Origin: Mesorhizobium sp. | Lineage (GTDB): Bacteria > Pseudomonadota > Alphaproteobacteria > Rhizobiales > Rhizobiaceae | DNA length: 64,000 nt | NCBI GenBank assembly: GCA_004020315.1 | Contig: SAQG01000030.1 | Coordinates: 1-64,000, forward strand | Reading direction: 5' to 3' | Translations under genes and position numbers: made by a program | Part shown: positions 19,402 to 28,908 of the stretch, piece by piece | How the letters are laid out: each line of letters starts with the position of its first letter | Position numbering within the stretch: position 1 is the first letter of the stretch | Notes under the pieces: generated by a model | What the model was told of the DNA's origin: nothing | The model's input: only the letters and a program-made list of their open reading frames with translations | Database searches by the model: none

Positions 19402-22400
19402 ATGCCAACGCGCTTCAGAACGATCAAATTGTTTTTAGCAACAACGGCGCTCTTCGCACCAAATCTGTCCTTGGCCCAGGAATCAGTCGCGTCGCCTGCG
19501 CCGGTGGCAGATGCCGAATATTCCAGAAATTGGGGCCTGAGTATGATCAACGCCCTGCCCGCCTACCTTAAAGGCTATACGGGCAAGGGCGTCGTCGTTG
19601 CGATTGTGGATACAGGACTGGATATCAACCATCCCGAATTCGTGGCGCGCATTTCGAAGGCGCTGCACAACTTCGGGACGGATAAACGCTTGGCTGACGT
19701 CAGCCATTCTGTCGACAAAGACGGTGTGCCTGACGGACACGGGACCCATGTGGCGGGGATAATCGGCGCCGCGCGCGACGGCACGGGCATGCAGGGCGTG
19801 GCCTATGAATCGACAGTATTGCCCCTTCGAGCAGTGGATATCGGCGACCCAGATGATCCCGAGATGGACCCGACCAATGAAGCGATCGAATACGCGATTG
19901 GTGCGGGAGCTGGCGTGCTCAATGGGAGCTACGGGCCAGGCCTGTTGCTGGGGCGGTATCTCAAGGACGAGAACGGCCAACTGAAACTCGATGGCAAGGG
20001 ATATGCCATCGATAATAAAAACTATGAGATTCTCGACTATCAGGCCATCTATGATGATCCGAGCAATCTCGTCGATACCTACAATACGTTGAAGAAGGCG
20101 GCTAAGGCGGACATCGTGCTCGTCTTCGCCGCCGGTAATGATGCCAGTACCGACGACCAACCCGGCGCTGCTTCGGCGATTCCCAGCGGCATCGGCACGT
20201 TGCCGTTAATAACGCCAGAAAATACCAAAGATGGAAATCTTTATAAGTTCATCGACACAAACGATCAAACAAACAAAGGTTTCGATTTCAATAACCCAAA
20301 TACATACAAGATAGTGAGCGGGTCTGATGTCTCGAAGCTCGACTTCTCGGATCTGGCAGGCTCGCTGATAACAGTCGTTGCTGTCGGCAAGGATGGCAAG
20401 ATTGCCAGCTATAGCAATAGATGCGGAGCCACAGCAGAGTGGTGCCTCGCGGCTCCGGGTGGCGATATTAATGCCGATCCCGATAATCCGATTGATGAGA
20501 ACGGCATTTATTCTACCTGGCCACAAGGGGATCGGGCGAACAAGAACAACCCGTATAAGTACGAGGAAGGTACTTCCATGGCAACGCCGCATGTTGCTGG
20601 CGCGGCGGCAGTGATCCGGTCGGCATTCCCTTACATGAACGCCCGCCAGACCATTGAAACCCTCCTGACAACGACGACCACCAAAGGGTTCGAGGATGAA
20701 CAAGTCTTCGGCCAGGGTCTGCTCAATCTCGGCGTTGCGATCGAGGGTCCGGGCGAGTTCCGCTACGCCGGCGTCTTCGACGTCGACACCAAAGGCTACT
20801 CCTCGATCTGGTCGAATTCAATCTCGGGCGCCGGAGACCTGACGAAGCGCGGCGAAGGAGCGCTGATCCTGTCCGGCGAAAACAGCTACAGCGGGCCGAC
20901 CAAGGTGCTTGGAGGCATACTCGCCGTCGATGGCCGCATTGTTTCGAAGGTAGGCGTCTCGGCTACTGGTACCCTTACGGGTATCGGTGCAGTCGGCTCT
21001 CTTACGGTTGGCGCAGGCGGCACCGTCGCTCCTGGCAGCGTGCTCGATCCAAGCAAGGGGGTTGCAGTGCTCACCGTCAACGGTGACTTCGTGCAGCAGG
21101 CCGGGTCGACCTATTTGGCGGGTATCGCACCGAGCAAGGCTTCAGATCTCATCGACGTTGCCGGCAGTGCCGCCATCAACAAGGGAGCGAGCGTCAACCT
21201 GGTGCGTGAAGGTGCCGGGCATTTCTCAGTCGATACCCGCTACACGCTTCTGACCGCCGCTGGCGGCGTGATCGGGACCTACGGCGGGCTGACAGGAGGC
21301 CTCTTTACAGACTCGCCCTTCGTCGATTTCGAACTCGCTTATGACCCGACCAACGTCTATCTCGACGTCGATCGCAATTCTGTCACCTTTGCCGATGTCG
21401 GCAATACCTTCAATCAGCGATCCGTGGGCGCGGCTGCGGAAGCCCTTGGTTCCGGCAACACGATCCACGACAACATCCTCTTCCTGACGGGACAGGGATC
21501 CCGCAACGCATTCGATCAGCTTTCGGGCGAGATCCATGCTTCCGTTCACAGCGCCTTTGTCGAAGACAGCCATTTCGTCCGTGACGCCGCCGGCGATCGC
21601 ATTCGCGCAGCGTTCGCAGGCGTGGGCGCATCAACCGTGCCGGTCATGGCATATGGACCGGAAGGCCCGGAACTGGCTCCCGCGACCAGCGAAAACTTCG
21701 CCGTCTGGGGCAGCGGTTTCGGCGCCTGGGGACATTTGGACGGAGACGGCAACGCTGCTCGCCTCGACCGCTCGACGGGAGGCTTTATTGCAGGCGGCGA
21801 TGCGGCCATCGGCGAAAGCTGGCGGCTCGGGCTTCTTGCCGGTTATAGCCATACGTCCATCCATGTGGATGATCGCGCCTCCTCCGGCTCAGGCAACAAT
21901 TATCACCTCGGGATCTACGCTGGCACGCAGCGTGGCCCTCACAGCTTCCGTTCCGGCCTTGCCTATACGTGGAACCGCATCGAGACCGGCAGGTCGGTGG
22001 CGTTTCCGGGCTTCTCCGACAGCCTTTCGGCCGATTACCATGCCGGCACGTTCCAGGCTTTCGGCGAACTCGGCTCTCGACTGGATACAGCTTCCGTATC
22101 TTTCGAGCCCTATGCGAACCTAGCCTATGTGAACTTCAACGCGGATGGCTTCACAGAGCATGGCGGTGCCGCTGCGCTTTCCGGAAAAGACCGGTCGAGC
22201 GACACGACATTCACCACGATAGGGCTGCGCGCCTCGACCGCTTTCCCGCTTGGTTCCGTCAATACAACCGCCCGTGGCGGTATCGGCTGGCGTCATGCGT
22301 TCGGCGATGTGGTGCCTGAAACGGCGCTTGCCTTCACAGGCGGCTCATCCTTCGCCGTGGAGGGAACGCCAATCGCAAAGAACGCTGCCGTCTTCGAAGC

Positions 22401-22515
22401 TGGTATCGATGTCAACCTTACCGACAAGGCAACCATCGGGCTTACCTATAAAGGTCAGCTTGCCTCGGACGCGCAGGAGCATGGCTTCAACGCCAAACTC
22501 AGTGTTCGGTTTTAA
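19402..22515 (+). CDS. Subtilisin-like autotransporter serine protease
   Basis: The 1037-residue protein has a signal peptide (IKLFLATTALFAPNLSLAQ), then an S8 protease domain with the full triad: Asp in VVVAIVDTGLD, His in GHGTHVAGIIGAARDG, Ser in EGTSMATPHVAGAA. Next comes a passenger-associated repeat (GEGALILSGENSYSGPTKVL then GGILAVDG). The C-terminal ~270 residues form an autotransporter beta-barrel (from FAVWGSGFGAWG) ending in the aromatic terminus KLSVRF. The type V pathway would place the protease outside the cell or on its surface. A strong hairpin terminator follows. It could act on host or bacterial surface proteins during infection; this is inference. Confidence 0.92.
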   Translation: MPTRFRTIKLFLATTALFAPNLSLAQESVASPAPVADAEYSRNWGLSMINALPAYLKGYTGKGVVVAIVDTGLDINHPEFVARISKALHNFGTDKRLADVSHSVDKDGVPDGHGTHVAGIIGAARDGTGMQGVAYESTVLPLRAVDIGDPDDPEMDPTNEAIEYAIGAGAGVLNGSYGPGLLLGRYLKDENGQLKLDGKGYAIDNKNYEILDYQAIYDDPSNLVDTYNTLKKAAKADIVLVFAAGNDASTDDQPGAASAIPSGIGTLPLITPENTKDGNLYKFIDTNDQTNKGFDFNNPNTYKIVSGSDVSKLDFSDLAGSLITVVAVGKDGKIASYSNRCGATAEWCLAAPGGDINADPDNPIDENGIYSTWPQGDRANKNNPYKYEEGTSMATPHVAGAAAVIRSAFPYMNARQTIETLLTTTTTKGFEDEQVFGQGLLNLGVAIEGPGEFRYAGVFDVDTKGYSSIWSNSISGAGDLTKRGEGALILSGENSYSGPTKVLGGILAVDGRIVSKVGVSATGTLTGIGAVGSLTVGAGGTVAPGSVLDPSKGVAVLTVNGDFVQQAGSTYLAGIAPSKASDLIDVAGSAAINKGASVNLVREGAGHFSVDTRYTLLTAAGGVIGTYGGLTGGLFTDSPFVDFELAYDPTNVYLDVDRNSVTFADVGNTFNQRSVGAAAEALGSGNTIHDNILFLTGQGSRNAFDQLSGEIHASVHSAFVEDSHFVRDAAGDRIRAAFAGVGASTVPVMAYGPEGPELAPATSENFAVWGSGFGAWGHLDGDGNAARLDRSTGGFIAGGDAAIGESWRLGLLAGYSHTSIHVDDRASSGSGNNYHLGIYAGTQRGPHSFRSGLAYTWNRIETGRSVAFPGFSDSLSADYHAGTFQAFGELGSRLDTASVSFEPYANLAYVNFNADGFTEHGGAAALSGKDRSSDTTFTTIGLRASTAFPLGSVNTTARGGIGWRHAFGDVVPETALAFTGGSSFAVEGTPIAKNAAVFEAGIDVNLTDKATIGLTYKGQLASDAQEHGFNAKLSVRF

Positions 22516-22597
22516 TCGCCGCAAGGGAGGGCGATATGTCATGCCCGATTCCAGCAGCGAACTGACAGCCATCTCTATTGAAAGATCTTATCGCCTT

Positions 22598-22626
22598 GCA
22601 ATGGCCGACCATCCTTCGGCCATTGC
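22598..22626 (+). terminator. Hairpin terminator after the autotransporter
   Basis: GCAATGGCC and GGCCATTGC form a 9-bp stem around an 11-base loop, followed by TGCTTTTGCTTT. It lies about 80 bases after the autotransporter stop. Confidence 0.6.
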
Positions 22627-22654
22627 TGCTTTTGCTTTCCGGAAGGAGTGTTTC

Positions 22655-22953
22655 GTGAACAAAGTAATTCTAATTGCGATTTGGCAGGGTGCCTTTCTTT
22701 CGCTGCCGGGTGCAGTACGTCCGACGGCGGCAACTGGGTGAAGGACGAGACGCCGCGCAGTGCTGCCCAGCAGGACTACACTGAATGCAAGTATCAGTCG
22801 GAAATGGCGACGGCGACGATCGGAACGAATAGCCGCCCGAAAACGATGACAGATGCAATCGGGGACGGTGTCGGGGATCGTATCGTCAAGGGTATGGAAC
22901 AAGGCAATCTCGTCAAGGATTGCATGAGAGCCCGCGGCTACACTCAATCCTGA
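22655..22953 (+). pseudogene. Small lipoprotein with a one-base frameshift in the signal peptide
   Basis: A GTG at 22655 with GGAAGGAG upstream starts VNKVILIAI, but the next frame carries the rest: LAGCLSFAAGC with the lipobox Cys, then STSDGGNWVKDETPRSAAQQ, ending CMRARGYTQS at TGA 22953. Restoring one base near 22687 gives a complete ~100-residue outer-membrane lipoprotein. The alternative start GTG 22648 in the second frame gives a poor signal. It is either a recent mutation or a sequence error. Confidence 0.65.
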
Positions 22954-23163
22954 CAGGCAACTCATGGGCTTCCGCCGCTATCGAAGGGATTGTAAAGGAC
23001 GCGTCGATCTTCGAGAAACGAGGAAGCGGCGTACGATTTCTGTCTCTGAGGGGCTGGGGTCCGACCATGACACGCCGAAGACAGGTGTACTGATACCGGT
23101 TACCCGGCGTGCGGTCTCGGCAGTGACCTTGCTGCTCTAGCGAATAAATTGCGCTACTGCCTG

Positions 23164-23877
23164 CTAGCCGACCCTAAGTCTGGCCTGCTTCAAATGAGGT
23201 TGATGCTCGGTCGGCCGAAGCGAATGAGCAGCCATCGCGGCAATGAAAACCTCGGGCGTTTTTAGGTAGCGCTCCAGCTTGTTCTCCCTCATGAGCACTA
23301 CGAACAGAGCGCACGTTTTCGCCTGACAATTGACCGACTTGGTAGGGTTGAACTCTATGTCAGTGAAACCGGCATACCGCATTTCGCCGTCCACTCGATT
23401 TTTGAGCCATACACGGTGAGGAAAGATGGCATTGAGATAAAGCCAATCGTAGAACACGGTCGTGGGTTCTAGCGGGAACTCGAAGCCGTCGAATTTGAAG
23501 CCCACCAGTGCGCCGGATTCGCGGAGTCGTGGCTCGCGCTTCGCATCGCGCGGTTCAACCTCGTACAGATCGGTGTACGGCCCGCCACGCTCGAATACCT
23601 TACTTCCCTGAAAGGCGTTCTCCAGCGGTATCTCGCCGATGCTGGTCCTCACGCGCAGGTGAAACGCGCTAAGATGCTGGCCGGCGACTTCATCAGACTT
23701 GCTAGACACTTCTAGCAGCGGCGCATATCCGGCTTTCTTGGCGGCCTCATGCAGCGACCGTATATTCTTCTTCTTCTGAACCTCAGCGAAGCCACCGGCC
23801 CACGGAATTTCGAAATCCAATCGCCTGACGTAACCTTCGTCCTCGGTTGCAGGGATAAAGACTGGTCTCTCAGCCAT
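23164..23877 (-). CDS. NADAR-type antitoxin partner of DarT
   Basis: The 237-residue protein contains LENAFQGSKVFERGGPYTDL and, later, FYDWLYLNAI and TDIEFNPTKSVNCQAKTCAL. This resembles the NADAR-like proteins encoded next to DarT1 toxins, which remove ADP-ribose from DNA. It starts one base after the stop of the DarT-like gene (TAG-A-ATG), so the two form one transcript. I recognise the family from motif pattern and gene order rather than alignment. The expected role is to neutralise the toxin by reversing DNA ADP-ribosylation. Confidence 0.72.
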   Translation of the reverse strand: MAERPVFIPATEDEGYVRRLDFEIPWAGGFAEVQKKKNIRSLHEAAKKAGYAPLLEVSSKSDEVAGQHLSAFHLRVRTSIGEIPLENAFQGSKVFERGGPYTDLYEVEPRDAKREPRLRESGALVGFKFDGFEFPLEPTTVFYDWLYLNAIFPHRVWLKNRVDGEMRYAGFTDIEFNPTKSVNCQAKTCALFVVLMRENKLERYLKTPEVFIAAMAAHSLRPTEHQPHLKQARLRVG

Positions 23878-23878
23878 T

Positions 23879-24388
23879 CTAAATGTTCCTTATTAAGCCC
23901 AGCAGAATGACATGGGGAACCAACACCTCGTATTTCTCCGCCTGAGTGAGACGCGCCTTAATCGCCGAATCCTTCCAGTCCGTTCGGGTGTAAAGTATCT
24001 CAAAATCGATTAGCGGTTCAGCCTCTCCGATAGGAATCGATTCGACGCCAGCTTTGTTCGCGACATCGTTGGTAAAACGAACACCCGTGAACTGCATTAC
24101 CGAGGGGTGTATTTGCAGAAAGATCGTGTCCGTAATCCTCCCATCCTGCCGGGCAACGTACTCCATCGGATGGGTGCTACGAAAGCAAAGGTGGACGTAG
24201 TTGCCCATTCCCTTCAACGCGTCGGCGTCACGACTCCATTCATTGCCGCCCGGTGCCGGAACCTTGACCTTCTTCTGGTCAAGCTGCGCGAGTGGATAGA
24301 GTCCTCCCATTTCTTTAATCACCGGCAGGTTCCTCCGGTCGGTGAAGTGATAGAGCAGCGGCACCTTATCAAGAGTATCAATTGCCAT
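23879..24388 (-). CDS. darT: DarT-family (DUF4433) DNA ADP-ribosyltransferase toxin
   Basis: The start ATG 24388 has GGAGGGG four bases upstream. The 169-residue protein begins LYHFTDRRNLPVIKEMGGLY with the NAD-binding His-x-Thr pattern of DarT. It continues with YVHLCFRSTHPMEYV and ends with the segment YEVLVPHVILLGLI, which carries a Glu at the expected catalytic position. DarT enzymes attach ADP-ribose to a DNA base and block replication; they act in phage defence and as toxin-antitoxin systems. It is shorter than DarT2 (~210 aa), consistent with the DarT1 branch. The partner gene follows directly. Confidence 0.8.
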   Translation of the reverse strand: MAIDTLDKVPLLYHFTDRRNLPVIKEMGGLYPLAQLDQKKVKVPAPGGNEWSRDADALKGMGNYVHLCFRSTHPMEYVARQDGRITDTIFLQIHPSVMQFTGVRFTNDVANKAGVESIPIGEAEPLIDFEILYTRTDWKDSAIKARLTQAEKYEVLVPHVILLGLIRNI

Positions 24389-24543
24389 GTTCCCCTCCGT
24401 CGCAGGCCGGTAGCAGCCTTGCCCCACACGGGTGGAATCTTACGGCAGTCATCGTCCGAACGCCATGATCCGAGGCGAGGTGTTCAGATTGGCGACGTTT
24501 CTCAATTGTTCTATACGATTAAAATAGAATTCTACATCGCCAA

Positions 24544-25695
24544 CTATGGTTCGAAATCGTCGTGCACGGCAGCTCCACAACGATCATCATCCCGGATCGG
24601 ACTGTGCGGGAGCTGCAATCGCAGCCGCGCGAAGGCGACCGTGTTGTCACGAGCAACGACGCGCTCCTCCTCGATGCACAGGATCTGGGCCAATTGCTGC
24701 GGGTCGGCGGCGACAAAGGCACTGTCTTCAACCGCGGCGGGCCTGGCGAAGCGGGCATTGTGAGCCGGCAGATAGGTCTGTGCGACGAAGCGGTTGGCGG
24801 CCTCGATATCAGCCATGCCGGCCAGTGCCAGTTCCCTCGGCAGTCGGTCCTGCAAGGTTGAGAACATCCGCTCGGAGCGGCCCCTGGCTCCAGGCGAATA
24901 GGCTGGAATATGTTCGATGCCGAGCCGCTCGAGCGCCCGACCGACCTGGGTCATGCGAATCTTGTCGACAGCCCCGCCCGCCTTGAGCGTCACGAAATAG
25001 TGTCTGCCACGATCGCTGTAGAGGCTTGACGGCAATCCCTTGGCGACAAAGGTCTCCAGAAGTCCCTGGAAGCTCGACGCCGTGCCTTCCTCCTCGATCA
25101 GAAAGGCCGAATAGATCGTGCTCGTCGCATCGTCCATAGTCACGATCAGATCCAGCATCGGCCCACTCGCCAGCCACTGATGACGGCTGCCGTCCTGGTG
25201 TAGCATCATCCCTTCGCACGGCTTCCTTTCCCGCTTGCGCCGGTGAGCACCGCGCCGCTTGGCCCGTCCCACCAGGCCCGCCGCGTGAAGCTGCGTCTTG
25301 ATGAAGGTGTAGCCCCAGCTGAATTCGTGATCGCGCAGCAGGTGCTCGTGGAAATGCTTCACGTTCCAGCCAAGGTAGCGATGGCGATAAAGCTCCAGCA
25401 TCTCCTCGATCGCCTCCACTGGCACCCGGCGCGTCGAAAGCTTGCCCAAACGCCGGTCCAGCAACCCAGCCTCCCCGGCCTCTTCGTAACGGTCGCGATA
25501 ACGCCGAAATTGCCGCTCCGACATGCCCAGCAACTCGCCTGCCTCCATCATCGAGAGATCGCCGCCAGTCCAACGGCTCAATACGTCCCGAAACTTCTGT
25601 ATTCTCCGTCCTGGAGCCACGCTGCCCGCTTCATCCCCAGCTTCCATTCGCTGGCGATGAAACCGGACAACTCCTGTGCTACCTAATCCGGACAA
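24544..25695 (-). mobile_element. ISNCY/integrase-type DDE transposase, C-terminus damaged
   Basis: A 383-codon frame: N-terminal helix-turn-helix (EAGELLGMSERQFRRYRDRY), then an rve-type catalytic core with MMLHQDGSRHQW and LIVTMDDATSTIYSAFLIEE (first and second Asp regions), SLYSDRGRHYFVT, and SPGARGRSERMFSTLQDRLP (Glu). The end NTVAFARLRLQLPHSPIR switches to unrelated residues, whereas relatives go on for some tens of residues, so a frameshift or deletion has removed the C-terminus. The likely start is an internal ATG near 25647. Confidence 0.8.
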
Positions 25696-25704
25696 ATCAT
25701 GTGC
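25662..25704. repeat. Direct repeat at the transposon end
   Basis: CCGGACAACTCCTGTGCT (25662-25679) is repeated as CCGGACAAATCATGTGCT (25687-25704), 25 bases apart, just upstream of the transposase. It is probably part of the terminal region where transposase binds. Confidence 0.55.
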
Positions 25705-25888
25705 TTACGACACGCCGGAGCGGAACGCTTGCCTGCGGCATCGCGGTCGGGTAATTGTTGCAGATACGTCGGCCCGAAGATCGGCATCGATTTTCGGGCC
25801 GACGCGTCGTTTCAATCGGATAGAGCGCCATTCTCGCCTCGAAGGCACGCGCGGCGCTCCACGACAAGGGGGCAACGGAGCTTTGCTG

Positions 25889-26416
25889 ATGTCGGATTCG
25901 TCCAGGATTTGTGCGGTGGCCGCGGCCACCCTCATGGCGCTTTCCGCGTCGTTGGCAGCTCAGGAAGCCGGGCTGCCGGGCGGTGCTTCCTCGCTGAAGG
26001 AGACCTATGAGGACTGGGATCTCTCCTGCCAGGCCACGCCGACGCTGGTATGCGCGGCTACCTATCAGCAGTCGCAGCAGAACGGACGGCGCCTGCTTGC
26101 GGTCGAATTGGGCAAGGGGCAGGAGGACGGCATTGCGGGCAATCTCGTCCTGCCCTTCGGCCTGCAACTCGCCGTCGGCGCGACGCTTCAGGTCGACGAT
26201 GGGCAAGCGGGCAAGCCGCTGCCCTTCTCGACCTGCCTGCCCGCCGGCTGCTTCGTGCCCCTCAGCTTCGACGCGAAAGCAGCCGCGTCGCTGCGCACGG
26301 GCACAACGCTCAAGGTCACGGTTAAGAGTCTCGACCAGAAGGATGTGCCCTTGTCGGTTTCATTGAAGGGTTTGACGGCGGCGCTGGACAGGTTGAAGGT
26401 GCTGCTCGGGGCTTAG
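25889..26416 (+). CDS. Invasion-associated locus B (IalB)-like periplasmic protein
   Basis: Starting at ATG 25889 (AACGGAG upstream), the product is 175 aa with a signal peptide (ICAVAAATLMALSASLAAQE). It is followed by the IalB-family pattern: ETYEDWDLSCQ, VCAATYQQSQQNGRRLLAVE, LVLPFGLQLAVGATLQVDDG, then FSTCLPAGCFVPLSFDAKA with paired cysteines. IalB proteins are periplasmic or envelope proteins named from Bartonella; their biochemical role is unclear. The frame is open upstream to the transposon end, but the signal peptide marks the real start. Confidence 0.85.
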   Translation: MSDSSRICAVAAATLMALSASLAAQEAGLPGGASSLKETYEDWDLSCQATPTLVCAATYQQSQQNGRRLLAVELGKGQEDGIAGNLVLPFGLQLAVGATLQVDDGQAGKPLPFSTCLPAGCFVPLSFDAKAAASLRTGTTLKVTVKSLDQKDVPLSVSLKGLTAALDRLKVLLGA

Positions 26417-26488
26417 ATTGGGGGCTGGCTGGCTGATGATCTCGGTTGTCACTTTCCTTTGTTCCACTACGGCTTTTCGACATTTTGG

Positions 26489-26725
26489 TCAGATAATCCC
26501 CACGCGCGAGAAGCGCGCGGTCTCGGCCTGAGTGATCTCGGGCGGGCGAGTGGCGCCCGACGCTTCCGACTCCGCGGCAGCGATCCGCTCGATCGCCTTC
26601 TTCACCTTTGCACGAACATTCTCGTCGAACGTCCGTACACTGACCTTGAGGAGGGTCTCATCCGGGATTACGTCGTACTTTGTCCCCGCATTGATCGCGC
26701 CCACCTTTACAATCATCGCGGCTGT
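26489..26725 (-). pseudogene. M20-family amidohydrolase fragment
   Basis: Minus strand: MIVKVGAINAGTKYDVIPDE then TLLKVSVRTFDENVRAKVKK and AIERIAA. This is the dimerisation-domain segment of hippurate-hydrolase-like M20 enzymes. Metal-binding regions on both sides are gone. Confidence 0.75.
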
Positions 26726-26743
26726 CCTGAGGGAGAGAAGAGT

Positions 26744-27668
26744 AATGATGCGCAGAACGTTTCTCATGGCGGGCGTGTCCCTGTCTGCCGTAGCGGTCGG
26801 CAAGTCCTTAGCCGCGTCGGTATTCCTCGACTACACACAGGAGCAACTGGATACGGCGTATGACCAGTCATTCTGGGCGCCGCGGATGGCGGAACTGGAG
26901 GAAGGCGATGGCATCGCCAGCGCCGAGGTCCGGCGCGCGATGCCGCCGCGTCCGGCAAAATACGGTCCAGATGCCAGAGATCTCATCGATGTGTTCGCGC
27001 CTGGGATGCCAAGGCCGCCCCGGTCCTGGTCTTCATCCATGGCGGTGCCTGGACCCGAAACACTCGCGAGGATGCATCCTATCCGGCCCCGACCTTCGTT
27101 TCGCGCGGGGCGGCCTATGCCGCGCCTGACTTCGGCAGTGTGAAAACGCTGACGCTGCGACAGATGGTCGAGAATTGCAGGCGGGCGGTGGAGTGGACGA
27201 TGAAGAATGCCGCCAGTTTCGGCGGCGACCCGAACCGGGTGTATGTGGCGGGTCATTCTTCCGGCGCGCATCTGGCGGCCTGCGTCCTCATCACCGACTG
27301 GACGGAGCGCAGCCTACCGGCGGATGCCCTCAAGGGCGGCTTGCTGATGAGCGGCATGTATGATCTCTATCCGGTGATGCTTTCCTCGCGCAGCAGCTAC
27401 CTGCATCTGACGGAGGGGGGAAGAGGCGGAATTCAGCCCGATGCGCCATCTCGACCGGATCACCTGCCCGATTGCCGTCGTGTCAGCCGACCAGGACAGT
27501 CCGGAGTTCAAGCGCCAGTCCGATGTGTTCGGTGAAGCGCTGCGCGGCATGGGGAGATTGGCCAGTCGAACGATAGCCTTCAACGCCAACCACTTCCAGG
27601 AACCCGAGCATCTGAAAGACCCCGACACTGAAGTCAGCCAGGCGGCGTTCAAGCTGATGGGGATCTGA
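26744..27668 (+). pseudogene. Alpha/beta hydrolase (kynurenine formamidase-like), two frameshifts
   Basis: ATG 26744 begins a Tat/Sec-like leader (MRRTFLMAGVSLSAVAVGKS) and the sequence FLDYTQEQLDTAYDQSFWAP. The chain then shifts frame near 27005 into APVLVFIHGGAWTRNTRED with the oxyanion HGGAW, and on through VYVAGHSSGAHLAACVLITD with the nucleophilic Ser. It shifts again near 27420 to RITCPIAVVSADQDSPEFKR with the Asp and AFNANHFQEPE with the catalytic His, ending at TGA 27668. All catalytic elements exist, but in three frames. Confidence 0.8.
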
Positions 27669-27692
27669 CACGGATGTGTTGCAAACTCTTCA

Positions 27693-27740
27693 GCTAATGG
27701 GATTGTTAGTTTCGTACAAAACGATGCACTTTCTCAATCT
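27693..27740 (+). promoter_or_regulatory. Degenerate nod-box-like sequence
   Basis: The right half (TACAAAACGATGCACTTTCT then CAATCT) matches 18 of 26 positions of the nod-box right half, but the left half fits poorly. It lies about 295 bases upstream of the nodL-like gene, in the right orientation. It may be a decayed nod box or chance. Confidence 0.35.
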
Positions 27741-28034
27741 TAGAGGGTGTTTGGGAATTAAGTATTTCGGCGTTCGAGCGCGTTGCGCCGCGCTCATGGC
27801 ACCCGTTGAGATGGGCATGAAAGTGAGTTCGACCGCTGGACAGTTGCCGACTTCGTCAGGTATTGGCCCTGCGACCGGTTGATCTGCGATATTTCCAAAA
27901 TTCGCAGAAGTTGGTCGAGACGAAACTGTCGCCCCGGCTTGACCACGCGCCCGGCAGACCGAGTTACAAAGTTGCCGAGGCAGTTTGATGTGCGTTCCTG
28001 CATCACTGCACGGGACACGACCTGACGGGAGACT

Positions 28035-28601
28035 ATGATGCGTAGCCAGAAAGAAAAGATGCTCGCAGGCGAGTTTTACAATGCGGCGGATCCGGAGATC
28101 CAAGCTGACCTGTTGGCCACCGGGGCTTGGCTCAAGCGGTACAATGATACGCTGGGGCAGACCACGGAGCATTGGCATGAGCTTTTGTCCGAGCGGCTGG
28201 GAGAGGTTGGGCGCGGAACGGTCATCCGTCCGCCCTTTTTTTGCGACTACGGATTCAATATCCGCATTGGCGCCAATGCCTACATCAACTTCAACTGCGT
28301 TATTCTTGACGTGGTAGAGGTCAAAATCGGGCAAGGAACGGCAATTGGGCCTGCCGTGCAGATTTATACCGCCGATCATCCACATGATGCCGAGCAGCGA
28401 CAGGCCGGCCTGCAGGTCGGGCGTCCTGTTCGCATTGGCAGCCGTGTCTGGATCGGCGGTGGAGCAATCATTCTGCCTGGCGTCACGATTGGCGATAATG
28501 CGGTCGTAGGCGCTGGCAGCGTGGTCACACGCGATGTTCCCGCCGGGGCAAAGGTAGTGGGAATTCCTGCTCGCGTCGCCAACCCACATAAACAGGCATA
28601 A
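28035..28601 (+). CDS. nodL: NodL-type O-acetyltransferase
   Basis: The 188-residue protein has an N-terminal maltose-acetyltransferase cap (KEKMLAGEFYNAADPEIQAD) and a left-handed beta-helix of hexapeptide repeats (FFCDYGFNIRIGANAYINFN, then AIGPAVQIYTADHPHD with the catalytic His, then GGGAIILPGVTIGDNAVVGA). It ends VVGIPARVANPH. NodL acetylates C6 of the non-reducing sugar of Nod factor. General sugar acetyltransferases (Maa, LacA) share the plan, so the island setting supports the nod role. GGGAGACT precedes the tandem ATG start. Confidence 0.82.
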   Translation: MMRSQKEKMLAGEFYNAADPEIQADLLATGAWLKRYNDTLGQTTEHWHELLSERLGEVGRGTVIRPPFFCDYGFNIRIGANAYINFNCVILDVVEVKIGQGTAIGPAVQIYTADHPHDAEQRQAGLQVGRPVRIGSRVWIGGGAIILPGVTIGDNAVVGAGSVVTRDVPAGAKVVGIPARVANPHKQA

Positions 28602-28908
28602 TCAACCTCCTTGACCCTGGAGGTGCATGCGAACTGTCGAAACTGTGCCAAATTTCTGCCGAAGCCATTGAGCGCTGCATATCTTGTCGCGGTTCGGCTC
28701 GGGCGCTTCAGTTCTTTTGCCACGGGTGTCACAAAATCATGTGCGTAATGCCGCCGCAACGTGCTCACGTCCCGCAGCAGCGGGCCCTTTCACATGGCCC
28801 AACGAATTCAGAGCCTCCGTTGTGCTGCCAGTAGCATTACTGCTCAGATGTATTCCCAACTGAGTTTTCGCCCTTGGAGGCAAGCGACTCACCAGCAATC
28901 GCCGGCCA
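28602..28908. other. Intergenic region between nodL-like gene and the SIR2-like gene
   Basis: About 300 bases with no recognisable gene. Convergent transcripts end here. Confidence 0.5.

Noticed and set aside
28602..28630. ACCTCC-N8-GGAGGT after the nodL-like gene as a terminator
   Set aside because: The stem is only 6 bp and no T-run follows.
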